From a virus, in the IMG/VR virus record IMGVR_UViG_3300045141_000192, positions 1-50,859 of that record: a stretch of DNA of 50,859 bases, one strand, 5' to 3'. The position numbers were made by a program, and so were the translations under genes. Numbering within the stretch: position 1 is the first letter of the stretch; each line of letters begins with the position of its first letter. The notes below the pieces were generated by a model that was not told where the DNA came from, ran no database searches, and worked only from the letters and a program-made list of their open reading frames with translations. Shown here one piece after another: positions 8,966-18,022 of this stretch.

Positions 8966-9900
8966 GAGTGCTCGTCACCGGGGGATTGGGCTTTATCGGC
9001 TCGACGATCACCGACGCCTTCTATGCGGAGGGGCATGACGTGATGGTCTGTGACAACCTCTCATCGAATGTGATCGGGTGGGATGAGTCGCCCGCAGCGT
9101 ACTGGTACACGCAGGACGTAGCGGACTGTCTCGGGACGCTCGAATACCACCCTGATCTTGTGGTGCATTGTGCGAACCCGGTCGGTGCGGCTGGGATCAT
9201 CCCGCTCAAGGGCAGGATCGCTGCTGAGACGGTGCGGACTACGAGTTCGGTCGTCGAGTACTGCGCGATGACGGGTGCGCGCCTCGTCTACATCTCGTCG
9301 AGCGAGGTCTATGGAAAGAGTGGCACCTACTCGGAGTCGGATGATCTCCGGGTCCCGGCCGCGCTATCGCCTCGCATCGAGTACGCGGTTGGGAAGGTCG
9401 CTGCGGAGGCGTGTGTGCGGCTCACACCCGGCCTCCGCAGCGTCACTCTCCGCCCGTTCAACGTCGCTGGCGCCCGTCAGCAGTCGGAGGGTGGCTTCGT
9501 GCTCCCCACGTTCTGCGAGCAGGCCGCGATGGGATGGCCGCTGACGGTCTACGGGGACGGCCAGCAACGCCGAGCCCTCACAGGGGTGGAGGACGTGGCA
9601 GCGTTCGTCCTAGGCCTCCGGGATGACCATTTCGATGGTCGTGTTGTGAACGTCGGCGCGCCCGCGAATGAGACCAGCATTATCGAGTTGGCTGAGCGTG
9701 TGCGGTTCCTCGCCGACTCGCCGAGCCAGATCGCGTACACGACCGGTCAGGCGGTGCATGGCGAGGACTACGCGGAGGCTGAGGGCGTCGTGAAGCTACC
9801 TGCTGTCGCGCTCGCGGAGCGTATGGGATGGGCACCAGTGTGGACGCTTGACCGCTTGATAGCGGACGCGCTCACGCATGTGCGAGGGAGGGTCGCCTAG
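8962..9900 (+). CDS. NAD-dependent sugar epimerase/dehydratase (extended SDR)
   Basis: A 312-residue extended short-chain dehydrogenase acting on nucleotide sugars. It has the NAD-binding TGGLGFIG (residues 6-13), the catalytic serine region [12 protein letters not shown] (about 110-121), and Y141-x3-K145 in EYAVGK. Later segments ([31 protein letters not shown]) match UDP-glucose 4-epimerase-like enzymes. It probably supplies a sugar donor for the two upstream transferases. Confidence 0.88.
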   Translation: MRVLVTGGLGFIGSTITDAFYAEGHDVMVCDNLSSNVIGWDESPAAYWYTQDVADCLGTLEYHPDLVVHCANPVGAAGIIPLKGRIAAETVRTTSSVVEYCAMTGARLVYISSSEVYGKSGTYSESDDLRVPAALSPRIEYAVGKVAAEACVRLTPGLRSVTLRPFNVAGARQQSEGGFVLPTFCEQAAMGWPLTVYGDGQQRRALTGVEDVAAFVLGLRDDHFDGRVVNVGAPANETSIIELAERVRFLADSPSQIAYTTGQAVHGEDYAEAEGVVKLPAVALAERMGWAPVWTLDRLIADALTHVRGRVA

Positions 9901-11000
9901 TGGGTATCACGGAGTGGGTTGACCCGGGGACTGGGCAGCCGGTGCCTCACTGGGCTGGTGGTGACGGCGCTCCTGGTCCTCCGGGCGCTCAAGGCCCACA
10001 GGGGCCGCAGGGCGCGACCGGGCCACCCGGTCCGGCTGGTGTGCAGGGCGCGGCTGGAGCCGTCGGCGCGCAAGGACCGCAGGGCGACCCGGGTCCGGCT
10101 GGGCCTGCTGGTCCGCTCGGGCCGACGGGTATCGCCGGTCCCACCGGCGTGACCGGTCCGAAGGGCGACAAGGGCGACATCGGTAACACAGGTGCGGATG
10201 GCGCGGTGGGGCCGAAGGGCGACACTGGCACCCCTGGCGCGCAGGGGCCAGCGGGTACGACCGGCATCACGGGTCCTGCTGGTGGTATTGGACCGGCTGG
10301 GCCGACTGGCGCGCAGGGCGGTACCGGGCCGGTTGGTGCTACCGGACCCGCCGGTCCGACGGGGAATACTGGCGCGCAGGGAGTGAAGGGCGACACAGGA
10401 CTGACTGGTGCGACAGGCCCAGCGGGTCCGACTGGGGCGACTGGTGGGATCGGACCGGCAGGGCCGACGGGGAATACTGGCGCGCAGGGCGCTCAGGGAG
10501 CGACCGGTAGCCAGGGTCCGCAGGGCATCCAGGGCGCGACCGGTGCGACTGGGCCAGCAGGGTTGGGCGCGTATGACTCGATCCTCCGCACGACCGCCGA
10601 CCGCACAACGACGAACCTAACAGCGACTGATGTTCCTGACCTCATCGCGGCGCTGCTCGCGAACTCGACGTACGAGTTCGAAGCGCTCCTCCAAGCCGCG
10701 AGCTCGTCGACCGCTGGCTGCAAGTACTCAGTGAACTACAGCGCGTCCGGCGCGACCGCGTACGTGGTCTATGTGGGTGCTACGAGCGCGACCACGGCGG
10801 GGATGGCCGCGACGAACGCGCTCGCCACGCTCAGCGCGACCGCGTTCATCGCCGTCGCAGCGGACGCTGAGGTGTGGATCACGGGGCATGTGAAGACGGG
10901 CGCGAACGCGGGGAACCTGACGATCCAGCAGGCGAAGGTCACGTCGGGAACAGCGACCGTTCGTATCAACTCGGTGCTGAAAGTGAGGAAGATCGCATGA
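9900..11000 (+). CDS. Collagen-like tail fibre protein
   Basis: Residues ~20-225 are an almost uninterrupted run of Gly-X-Y triplets rich in GPQ, GPT, GPKGD and GAQ, predicted to form a collagen triple helix. A ~140-residue C-terminal beta-rich domain may trimerise or bind receptor. The N-terminus [20 protein letters not shown] resembles the start of the next gene ([13 protein letters not shown]), suggesting a shared attachment motif. GTG start overlaps the epimerase stop. Bacterial collagen-like proteins also exist, but phage fibre fits here. Confidence 0.85.
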   Translation: MGITEWVDPGTGQPVPHWAGGDGAPGPPGAQGPQGPQGATGPPGPAGVQGAAGAVGAQGPQGDPGPAGPAGPLGPTGIAGPTGVTGPKGDKGDIGNTGADGAVGPKGDTGTPGAQGPAGTTGITGPAGGIGPAGPTGAQGGTGPVGATGPAGPTGNTGAQGVKGDTGLTGATGPAGPTGATGGIGPAGPTGNTGAQGAQGATGSQGPQGIQGATGATGPAGLGAYDSILRTTADRTTTNLTATDVPDLIAALLANSTYEFEALLQAASSSTAGCKYSVNYSASGATAYVVYVGATSATTAGMAATNALATLSATAFIAVAADAEVWITGHVKTGANAGNLTIQQAKVTSGTATVRINSVLKVRKIA

Positions 11001-11980
11001 CCCAGAATGGTGTGGCAGCGTGGGTTGACCCGGACGGGGATGGCGTAGCCGCTGCGACGCGGAACTCGGCGGGTGGCGGCGGCGCGTCGATCGGCACAGC
11101 GATCCCCTTAGTGGATGGGACTGGTAGCGCTGGTGTGGGCACAGCGGCGAGCGCCGTCGATCATATTCATCCGACGGACACGACTCGGGCACCACTCGCC
11201 AATCCGACGTTCACGGGTACGCCGGCGGGTCCGACAGCGGCGCAGGGCACGAACACGACGCAGCTCGCGACGACGGCGATGGTCCACTCGGAGGCTGCCC
11301 TGCTCGCGCCGCTGGCCTCGCCGACGTTCACTGGGACGGTGACGCTACCAGCGTCAACGGTAACGAGCAGCATGATCACAGACGCGACGATCGTCGACGC
11401 GGACGTCTCGGCGACCGCGGGGATCATCGCCTCGAAGACGTTTGACCGCGAGTACTACATGAACGGGAAGACGTTCATGCGGACGAATATGACGCGCGAA
11501 GCCGTCCGTGACGCTGGCGGCGCAGCACCAGCGACAGGTGTGATGATGAGCGTCCCACTCGTCCTATACAAGGGCGACGTCGTTACGAACGTGATCTTCG
11601 AGAGCGGAACGACCGCTCAGATCACACCGACGCACTGGGCATTCGCCCTGTACGACACGCAGGCGACACCCGCCTTGATCGCACAGACTACCGACCAGGG
11701 CACCGCTGTATGGGCCGCGACGACAGTGAAATCCTTCGCGCTGAACGCTCCCGGCCCATACACCGTCGTCACGAGCGGCGTCCACTGGGCGTCGGTCTGG
11801 GTCGCCGCGGCGACGGTGAACACGTTCCTCGGAGCGACACTCACCTCGAACGGCGCGACCGGAACCGCTAACCAGGTTCTGCTCTGCCAGACCAGCGGCA
11901 GCGCTCTCACAACGACGGCGCCAAGCACGATCACTGGTGGCACTGTCAAGAACGCCGTCCCCTATGCGAGAGTGACATAG
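10997..11980 (+). CDS. Tail fibre / receptor-binding protein
   Basis: A 327-residue protein with phage fibre repeats: [20 protein letters not shown] followed by [20 protein letters not shown] and a second [14 protein letters not shown]. The C-terminal ~180 residues look like a beta-rich receptor-binding head. ATG 10997 follows GTGAGGA and overlaps the collagen-like gene by 4 bases; the frame extends upstream only as a shadow. Confidence 0.75.
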   Translation: MTQNGVAAWVDPDGDGVAAATRNSAGGGGASIGTAIPLVDGTGSAGVGTAASAVDHIHPTDTTRAPLANPTFTGTPAGPTAAQGTNTTQLATTAMVHSEAALLAPLASPTFTGTVTLPASTVTSSMITDATIVDADVSATAGIIASKTFDREYYMNGKTFMRTNMTREAVRDAGGAAPATGVMMSVPLVLYKGDVVTNVIFESGTTAQITPTHWAFALYDTQATPALIAQTTDQGTAVWAATTVKSFALNAPGPYTVVTSGVHWASVWVAAATVNTFLGATLTSNGATGTANQVLLCQTSGSALTTTAPSTITGGTVKNAVPYARVT

Positions 11981-14170
11981 GTGGCGCAGGCTCCCGGTAT
12001 GCGGTACAGGGGCGCGTGGTCGTCCTCGGCGAGTTACCGCGCGCAGGACGTCGTCACCAGCGCGAGCATCCAGTACGTCGCGACAGCGTCGAGCCTGAAC
12101 AAGATCCCACCGAACGCGTCGTTCTGGTCGGTGCTCGGCCTCGCCCCACCATCGACCACGTGGTATGTCGCGCAGACTGGTGGCAGCGACGCTGCGACCG
12201 GCGCGACCACGAGCACGCCGTGGAAGACGATCGCGAAGGTCAACACCGCGATCAGCGGCGGCACCATCAAGGCTGGTGACACCGTCCTGTTCAACCGCGG
12301 CGACGCGTGGCGCGAAGTCTTGCTCACCGTGACGATCGGCATCACGATCGGCGCGTACGGCGCCGGCGCGCCACCACTCCTCAGCGGCGGCACACTGGGA
12401 GCGAGTTGGACGTCGATCCCAACACCCGGGTCAGACCTGTTCACGAACGGGAACCTTGACGCGTGGACGAGTGGCCACCCCACGTCGTGGACGAATATCA
12501 CCGCCGGCACGTCGACGATCACCCAGGAAAGCGTGATCGTGAACACGGGCGGCGGCTCGTCGGTGAAGATCGTCAACGACGCGTCCACGAGCGCCGGCGT
12601 CAGCCAGGTCGTCACGCTCGCCGGCGCGACGAGCTACAACCTCCAGGCGTACTACAAGACCGCTGGCCCTGCGAAGAGCCTCTCATTTCGCATCCAGATG
12701 CAGTCGGGCACGGACAACGCGAAGTATCTCCAACTCGACGGGACATGGTCGGCGAGCTTCTACCAGTTCGTCCTCACCCCCGCCGATGCGAACTGGACGC
12801 AGTTCCAGAAGATCTTCACAAGCCCCGCCGCGGGGACGTGCCTGATGCGCATCGCCGGGCTTGACAATAGCCAGACCGCGTACCTCGACGACGTGTCGAT
12901 CAAGACATTCGGCGCAGTCGCGAACACGTATTCGACAACGGCGGTCACAGCAACGCCGACGCTCGTCGCCCGCGACGGGATCCTCATGACGCAGGGCACA
13001 GACCTGACGAACCTGAACGACCTCGAATGGGCATACAGCGGATCGACCTTGTATATCCGCGACAAGCTCGGCTCGCCGACGACGACCGGAGCCGTCATCG
13101 AAGCGTCGCAGCGATCGGTCGTCACGTTCAGCGCGATGAGCGGCGTAGGCGTGATCCAAGACCTCGACATCCGCTGCGGGTCAGATCGCAGCTGCTACGT
13201 CATCAACTGCCCAGGATTCGTCACAGTCCAGCGCTGCCACTTCCAGAACAACGGGTTCAACGGGAACAGCGGCACGCTGATCGGCGCGAACAACATCAAC
13301 ACCGTCAGCGGCGGCATGCGGATCACGCAGAACGTGTTCGAGCACAACAACAACGACGGCGTCTGGCTGCACAACTGCCCGAACGTCGAGATCGACCAGA
13401 ACTGGATCACCCACACCCACGGCGTCCAATCCGACGGCATCCAGATCGAAGAGACCTTCTCAGGTCCGACATCGTCGAACGGCTTCTACATCCACGACAA
13501 CTACATCAACCAGCTCGATATCGCGCCCGACCCGAAGGGCTGCATCATCATCAACAGCGTCGCCGCGTTCGGAACTGCGACGGGCAGGATCGCGCGGAAC
13601 CACACGATCGGCGGGAACTTCGGGATCTCGGTCAGTTCGAGCGGAGTCACGGTCGAGGACAACACGATCGAGCAGCAAGGCACCGCGACGTGGGGTGGTG
13701 GAATCTACGGCGGCCAGGTCGCGTCTAACTGCATCATCCGCCGCAACATCATAAACCGCTGCGTGAACGGGATCAGCTTCCCCGGCGGCATCGGTAACCA
13801 CTCGAACTGGACGATTCAGAAGAACACGATCACCAACTCGCTCCGCGCGAACGTCGACCTCGAAGACGCCGTGTCCGGCCGGTTTGATCACAACATCCTT
13901 TGGGGTGCCGCGCCGAGCGGTCAGATGATCGTGAAGAGCATCGTCAGCGGTAGCACCTATCTGAGTGATTACAACATCCTCGGCCCTGAGGGGACGGCGT
14001 TCATCAACTCGCTCGGCACCGCGTACAGCACGCTCGCCGCATACCAGAGCGCATCCTCTCAGGATGCGAACAGTTCGAAGACGCAGCTAACGGACACGGT
14101 CACCAACTCGATCTACGGCGCCGCGGATAGTGGCCCCGTCCCCTACGCGAAGGGATCGTGGTTGGCATGA
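11981..14170 (+). CDS. Beta-helix tailspike with embedded carbohydrate-binding module
   Basis: A 729-residue protein. Residues ~6-50 (RYRGAWSSSASYRAQDVV...FW) resemble a small CBM5/12-like module. From ~60 (TWYVAQTGGSDAATGATTS) to ~670 it is a pectate-lyase-type right-handed beta helix with repeated N-x-I turns. Residues ~151-313 form a separate jelly-roll-like CBM (LFTNGNLDAW to YLDDVSIK) nested in the helix entrance. It probably binds or degrades surface polysaccharide. GTG start directly follows the previous stop. Catalytic residues could not be assigned. Confidence 0.78.
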   Translation: MAQAPGMRYRGAWSSSASYRAQDVVTSASIQYVATASSLNKIPPNASFWSVLGLAPPSTTWYVAQTGGSDAATGATTSTPWKTIAKVNTAISGGTIKAGDTVLFNRGDAWREVLLTVTIGITIGAYGAGAPPLLSGGTLGASWTSIPTPGSDLFTNGNLDAWTSGHPTSWTNITAGTSTITQESVIVNTGGGSSVKIVNDASTSAGVSQVVTLAGATSYNLQAYYKTAGPAKSLSFRIQMQSGTDNAKYLQLDGTWSASFYQFVLTPADANWTQFQKIFTSPAAGTCLMRIAGLDNSQTAYLDDVSIKTFGAVANTYSTTAVTATPTLVARDGILMTQGTDLTNLNDLEWAYSGSTLYIRDKLGSPTTTGAVIEASQRSVVTFSAMSGVGVIQDLDIRCGSDRSCYVINCPGFVTVQRCHFQNNGFNGNSGTLIGANNINTVSGGMRITQNVFEHNNNDGVWLHNCPNVEIDQNWITHTHGVQSDGIQIEETFSGPTSSNGFYIHDNYINQLDIAPDPKGCIIINSVAAFGTATGRIARNHTIGGNFGISVSSSGVTVEDNTIEQQGTATWGGGIYGGQVASNCIIRRNIINRCVNGISFPGGIGNHSNWTIQKNTITNSLRANVDLEDAVSGRFDHNILWGAAPSGQMIVKSIVSGSTYLSDYNILGPEGTAFINSLGTAYSTLAAYQSASSQDANSSKTQLTDTVTNSIYGAADSGPVPYAKGSWLA

Positions 14171-14880
14171 GCACGACGATCACATCCTCATACAACGGGT
14201 CGCCGGCGCTGGGCGCGACGATCTTCGTGCAGATCCGCAACCCCGCAACCGGCGCCGTCCTCCTATCGCGGACGAACGGTGGGATCCGCGAAGACATCGC
14301 ATCGAGCGGCTTCTACACGTGGCAGGGAACGATCAGCACAGACCTCGACTCGTACGAGGCGATCTGGGATGAGGCAGCCGCGTCGTACGCGGGGGAGATC
14401 GTCGTCCCCAGACCATCCGTGAACGTGACCGTCAACAGTCCGAACCCTGTTCCGGTACAGGGCGACGCGAATGGGGTCCTCAGTGGTCTCACGTTCCTGA
14501 TCAAGCGTGGCGACACGAAGCCCTACCTACGACGCCAGTTGACCGATACTGGTGGGAACGCGATCGTCCTTGCTGGGACGGAGACGATCAAGTTCACGAT
14601 GCGCGCGAGCACCGACGTCGCGATGACGGGGTCCGCGAAGATCCACGCGTCGGCGGTGATCATCGACGCTCCCACAGGCATCGTCGAATACCAGTGGACG
14701 ACTGGTGATACGGACACGACGACGTACGCGGAGACGTCGACGCTAGGCCGGCCCACCGACACCCCGTACGCCGCCGAGTTCGAAGTGAACTTCGCGGACG
14801 GCACCGTCGAGACGTTCCCCCAGGGAACGTACATCGCCGTGTCGATCCCACCCGACCTTGACCCGGGCGTGACGCCATGA
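14167..14880 (+). CDS. BppU-like baseplate/fibre-associated protein
   Basis: A 237-residue protein. The N-terminal ~80 residues form a small beta domain (GATIFVQIRNPATGAVLLS). Residues ~105-235 resemble the N-terminal domain of Siphoviridae BppU: FLIKRGDTKPYLRRQLTD, IKFTMRA, GIVEYQWTTGDTDT, YAAEFEVNFADGTVETFP. BppU connects receptor-binding proteins to a baseplate. Coupled to the tailspike before and the connector after. Confidence 0.6.
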   Translation: MSTTITSSYNGSPALGATIFVQIRNPATGAVLLSRTNGGIREDIASSGFYTWQGTISTDLDSYEAIWDEAAASYAGEIVVPRPSVNVTVNSPNPVPVQGDANGVLSGLTFLIKRGDTKPYLRRQLTDTGGNAIVLAGTETIKFTMRASTDVAMTGSAKIHASAVIIDAPTGIVEYQWTTGDTDTTTYAETSTLGRPTDTPYAAEFEVNFADGTVETFPQGTYIAVSIPPDLDPGVTP

Positions 14881-15491
14881 GCCTTTTTGCTGGTCAGCCG
14901 GCGCTCGGCACACCCGAAGCACCACTCGTGTCTGGTGATGACTTCGCGGAGTGGTTCTCGCTTGGTGATGGGACGCTCGCGTCGCTCCCCCAACTCGACC
15001 AGAACCGCGTCCAGACGGCGCTCGAGATCGCTAGCGCCGCGATCCGGAACAACCGGCGGATCTTCACGAGCGTCTCGAACGAGACCGTCGAGGTGGACGG
15101 GCACTGGTCAGACACGCTCTTGCTGCCGAAGAACAGGCTCCCTGTCACAGACGTGAGCCTCGTCGAACAACTGAGCGGCGCCGACTACGTCACCGTCGAT
15201 CCCAGCGAGTATGACTGGTCAGCGGACGGGTACCTCACCCGCTGCTGGTCGTGGTGGACGGACCGGCCACGCGGCGTACGCGTCACGTACAGCCATGGCT
15301 ACGACATCCTCCCCCGCGACGTCGCCGGTGTCTGCCTCGCCGCTGCGAAACGCGTCTACGACCAGCCCGACGGCGGCGGCGGCGTCCAGTCCGAGCAGCT
15401 CGGAGATCACCACGTCACGTACCTCGCGAACGCTGGCGTCCTCCTACCCGACGATGAGACGCTGCTCCGAGCGTATGAGGCGCGGGCATGA
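14877..15491 (+). CDS. Head-tail connector (adaptor) protein
   Basis: A 204-residue protein of the HK97 gp6/SPP1 gp15 type that extends the portal. It has the N-terminal helical TALEIASAAIRNNRRIFTS, a middle beta stretch with LLLPKNRLPVTDVSLV and SADGYLTR, then VRVTYSHGYDILPRDVAGVCLAAAKR-type helices. It restarts the canonical morphogenesis order after the fibre cassette. Confidence 0.8.
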   Translation: MSLFAGQPALGTPEAPLVSGDDFAEWFSLGDGTLASLPQLDQNRVQTALEIASAAIRNNRRIFTSVSNETVEVDGHWSDTLLLPKNRLPVTDVSLVEQLSGADYVTVDPSEYDWSADGYLTRCWSWWTDRPRGVRVTYSHGYDILPRDVAGVCLAAAKRVYDQPDGGGGVQSEQLGDHHVTYLANAGVLLPDDETLLRAYEARA

Positions 15492-15826
15492 GCCTCGCAT
15501 CGTTCATCAACACGCCCTGCACGATCATCCAACGCTCGGGTGACACAGTCGACGCGTATGGCGATCAGACGAAGACAGATACTGCGACCGCGAGTTTTTG
15601 CGAACTCCAGCCATCGGGCGCGCCGCGTGAAGATGAGGGTGGGAATATAGGCGTGACGACGTGGCGTCTCTACCTCGTCGGCCCTGTCGCGCTCAACGCG
15701 GACGACGCCGTCCAGGTCGACGGGGAGATGTACGAACTCGTCGGTGACGCTGAACAGCGCCGGAACTCGCGCACCGGGGATTACGACCACACGGTCGCGA
15801 TCGTCAGGCGGGTGCGCGATGCCTAG
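15488..15826 (+). CDS. Head closure (stopper) protein
   Basis: A 112-residue beta-barrel protein like SPP1 gp16/HK97 gp9-type stoppers: INTPCTIIQRSG, WRLYLVGPVALNADDAVQVD, and a final strand YDHTVAIVRRV. Overlaps both neighbours by 4 to 8 bases. Recognised by size, strand pattern and position after the adaptor. Confidence 0.72.
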   Translation: MSLASFINTPCTIIQRSGDTVDAYGDQTKTDTATASFCELQPSGAPREDEGGNIGVTTWRLYLVGPVALNADDAVQVDGEMYELVGDAEQRRNSRTGDYDHTVAIVRRVRDA

Positions 15827-16145
15827 CCGCTACGTCGAGGCGAAGGGCTGGCAGATCCGCGTCCTCAAAGACCCACTCGCGCGCGCCGCGATCCGGTATG
15901 CGGCCGCGTCGACATTGAAGTCGATCACCGCGAACACGCCGGTCGTCACGGGCGAGTACCAAGCGTATTGGGAGGAGAGCGCGAAGGTGCGGTCGTCTCA
16001 GTCTGCTGATTTCACGGCGAGTGCGAAGATCGTGACGGGCGACGCGATCTGGCACATCATCGAGTACGGCAGCGTGAACAACCCGCCGTACGCTCCGATG
16101 CGCCGCGGCGTCGAAGCGAACGGCCTCCGCTGGGCCGGATCATGA
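15819..16145 (+). CDS. HK97 gp10-like neck/tail completion protein
   Basis: A 108-residue protein with the pattern of this family: a helical N-terminus, TPVVTGEYQAYWEESAKV, then IWHIIEYGSVNNPPYAPMRRG (the EFGT...APMR-type end). It acts at the head-tail interface. ATG 15819 overlaps the stopper gene. Confidence 0.78.
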   Translation: MPSRYVEAKGWQIRVLKDPLARAAIRYAAASTLKSITANTPVVTGEYQAYWEESAKVRSSQSADFTASAKIVTGDAIWHIIEYGSVNNPPYAPMRRGVEANGLRWAGS

Positions 16146-16585
16146 CCGTCACGTTGATGCCTGATGTTGAGTACGTGCTCCGCGACTACCTGCTCGCCTC
16201 GGCTGACGTGACAGCTATCACGACGCAGATCCACAAGGCGCAACTCCCCGCCGGCGTCACGTGGCCCGCCGTGAAACTCACACGGATCACGGGGCAGGCG
16301 ATCATCGAGACACCACAGACGTTCGACTCGAGCAGGGTTCAGGTGGATTGCTTCGGCGGTCCGCAGCGAACAGCGAACAGGCTCGCAGAGACGATCCGTG
16401 CGGTGGTGAACCAGATGGCGAACTACCAGCACGCGGACGGGACGATCACCTACGCGTATTCGGACCCGCCGATCTACCAGCCCGACACGACGATCACCGG
16501 CGACCAGGGCGGCCCAAAGCCGCGCTACATCGTTGATGTGACGATCACCAGCCGACCGCCAATCCCGGCGCCGGTTAGCCCTTAG
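16142..16585 (+). CDS. Tail terminator protein
   Basis: A 147-residue protein resembling gpU/DUF3168-like terminators: VEYVLRDYLLASADVTAI, PAVKLTRITGQAI, SRVQVDCFGGPQRTANRLAETI. It caps the tail tube at the head end. Position between the gp10-like protein and the major tail protein supports the call. Confidence 0.78.
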   Translation: MTVTLMPDVEYVLRDYLLASADVTAITTQIHKAQLPAGVTWPAVKLTRITGQAIIETPQTFDSSRVQVDCFGGPQRTANRLAETIRAVVNQMANYQHADGTITYAYSDPPIYQPDTTITGDQGGPKPRYIVDVTITSRPPIPAPVSP

Positions 16586-16597
16586 GAGGGGAACAGC

Positions 16598-17167
16598 ATG
16601 ACGGTTGACAGCACGAAGGTAATCGTCCCCGGAGGGGCGACCTTGTACCTCGGCGCCACGGGTGCCACGTTGAGCGCGTTCAACGGCACCGCGTCGCCCG
16701 GTACGGCGTGGACGGACGCCGGCTACCTGACAGAGGATGGCGCGACGTTCGAACTCGCACGCACCACGCAGGACATCACCGTGTGGCAGTCGCTCGACCC
16801 GGTACGCAAGATCCAGCAGACGCTCACCAAGACCGTCTCGATGGTGTTGCGGGAGTGGTCGCCGACGAACCTCAAGTACGTCCTCGGCGGCGGCACAGTC
16901 ACCGCCGGAACCGGCACCGCGGGTGGCACCGCGTACGGCACGTACGCGATGCCGTCACCGTCGGAGAACGCGTCGATCGCGGTCGTGCTTGACTGCCTCG
17001 ACGGCTCGTACTCGACCAGGTTCTACTTCCCGTTGATGGTCGTAGGAGACAACGTCAGCATCCCCGTCAGCAGGAACGATTCGATGACGCTCCCGTTCTC
17101 TGTGACGTCGCTCGCGTCGGCGACGGCGACGTTGATCTACTCGAACGGGCCAGGCTGGACGTCTTAG
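16598..17167 (+). CDS. Major tail protein (tube subunit)
   Basis: A 189-residue beta-rich protein preceded by a strong TAGGAGGGG site, as expected for an abundant virion protein. It contains GYLTEDGATFELARTTQDIT and VWQSLDPVRKIQQTLTKTVS, which match tail-tube proteins of the lambda V/TP901 kind. It is followed by a noncoding gap with a hairpin. Confidence 0.85.
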   Translation: MTVDSTKVIVPGGATLYLGATGATLSAFNGTASPGTAWTDAGYLTEDGATFELARTTQDITVWQSLDPVRKIQQTLTKTVSMVLREWSPTNLKYVLGGGTVTAGTGTAGGTAYGTYAMPSPSENASIAVVLDCLDGSYSTRFYFPLMVVGDNVSIPVSRNDSMTLPFSVTSLASATATLIYSNGPGWTS

Positions 17168-17301
17168 GGCCAGAGTGCCCGGGCGATGGCGTAGATGATG
17201 AAGAGGAGCACAAGGCAGAAGAACGTTCCGTACACGATCCCAGTGATCGTCCGGCCAGTCTGGCTGATCTTCGCGCCGCTCTCTGTCATCCGATTCGCCA
17301 T
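17164..17301 (-). CDS. Antisense 45-residue single-span membrane protein
   Basis: Reads MANRMTESGAKISQTGRTIT, then a hydrophobic span GIVYGTFFCLVLLFIIYAIA and RALWP. It fills most of the gap between the major tail protein and the chaperone but lies on the opposite strand; its stop overlaps the tail protein stop. No clear ribosome binding site is seen. The clean membrane profile argues for a gene, its isolation inside a late operon against it. Confidence 0.45.
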   Translation of the reverse strand: MANRMTESGAKISQTGRTITGIVYGTFFCLVLLFIIYAIARALWP

Positions 17302-17341
17302 TGCGCGGACGAGAGTAGCAGGTTAGGAGACAGGCCACATG

Positions 17342-17373
17342 GGCGGGGCGGTGCAATCCCGCATAGCCCCGCC
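17342..17373 (+). terminator. Hairpin between tail tube and chaperone genes
   Basis: An 8-bp stem (GGCGGGGC 17342-17349, GCCCCGCC 17366-17373) with a 16-base loop containing GGTGCAAT, and four A bases after the stem. It resembles the hairpin after the capsid gene, whose loop also begins TGCAAT. Likely attenuates or stabilises the abundant tail transcript. Confidence 0.5.
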
Positions 17374-17411
17374 AAAACGAAGGGCGCCAATCCTGGCGCA
17401 GGAAGGCAAAC

Positions 17412-17738
17412 ATGGCAACGAAAGCGGTACCCAAGACGGTCAAGCGCCGCCTTGCGATCGTCGAGTACGAGGACGGCAAGGTCGAGGAGTACAACCTCGG
17501 CAAGCCGATCTACGAGTACGAGATCACGCAGGCCGGCATCAACGCGCTCGAGAGCAGCGACAGCGTCTTTTGGACGCTCTGGCTCGCAGCGGGCAAGCCC
17601 GGCGCGAATGGTGAACCGCTCAACGCTGAGAAGGATCGCCCCAAGATGGCGGCGTGGATCGCGACGCTCGCCGCGTACGAGTTTCCGGATGCCGAAGACG
17701 TCCCTCCTACGACACAGCGCGCAGCGTCGCGTACCTAA
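17412..17738 (+). CDS. Tail assembly chaperone (gpG-like)
   Basis: A 108-residue protein in the lambda G position between tail tube and tape measure. It has an N-terminal beta region (RRLAIVEYEDGKVEEYNLG) and a C-terminal helix before a variable tail. AGGAAGG precedes ATG. The next frame continues at -1, as expected for G/G-T fusion proteins that bind the tape measure. Confidence 0.78.
   Translation: MATKAVPKTVKRRLAIVEYEDGKVEEYNLGKPIYEYEITQAGINALESSDSVFWTLWLAAGKPGANGEPLNAEKDRPKMAAWIATLAAYEFPDAEDVPPTTQRAASRT
17639..17645 (+). other. Candidate -1 frameshift site CCCCAAG
   Basis: In the G frame this reads C CCC AAG; the P-site tRNA could re-pair with CCC after slipping back one base, while the A-site match is poorer. 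It lies after the last stop in the -1 frame and before the G stop. It is not a canonical X XXY YYZ heptamer; C CCT CCT near 17705 is a weaker alternative. Confidence 0.25.
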
Positions 17739-17743
17739 CCAGG

Positions 17744-18022
17744 ATGACACATATCCAGAAGTCGGATCTGCTCAGCGATCAGCACCTCTACGCAGCTGCG
17801 ATCGAGCAGGCCGAGCGGGCGGAGTGGTCGATGCTCCACGAGTTGCTCGCGTTGAACGTGGAGACGGCTGACCGGGCTATTCGCCAGGCGATGGCGAACG
17901 CTGGAGTCAAGCAGGACAAGATCCCAGCCGCGCTCCGCATCCCACGGCCCGGAGTGAAGACAGAGTCCGACGCGATCGTGATGCGCCCGCACGAGTTCGG
18001 GAAAGTGATGGGTAGCCGCTAG
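17744..18022 (+). CDS. Tail assembly chaperone, downstream frame (gpT-like)
   Basis: This 92-residue segment begins KSDLLSDQHLYAAAIEQAER and is in the -1 frame relative to the gene before. In lambda-like phages the equivalent is made only as a frameshift fusion G-T. An ATG at 17744 with no obvious ribosome binding site could also allow independent translation. The stop overlaps the GTG of the tape measure gene. Confidence 0.68.
   Translation: MTHIQKSDLLSDQHLYAAAIEQAERAEWSMLHELLALNVETADRAIRQAMANAGVKQDKIPAALRIPRPGVKTESDAIVMRPHEFGKVMGSR

Noticed and set aside
9989-10396. Leftward Pro/Gly-rich frame opposite the collagen-like gene
   Set aside because: It is the mirror of Gly-X-Y repeats and has no independent support.
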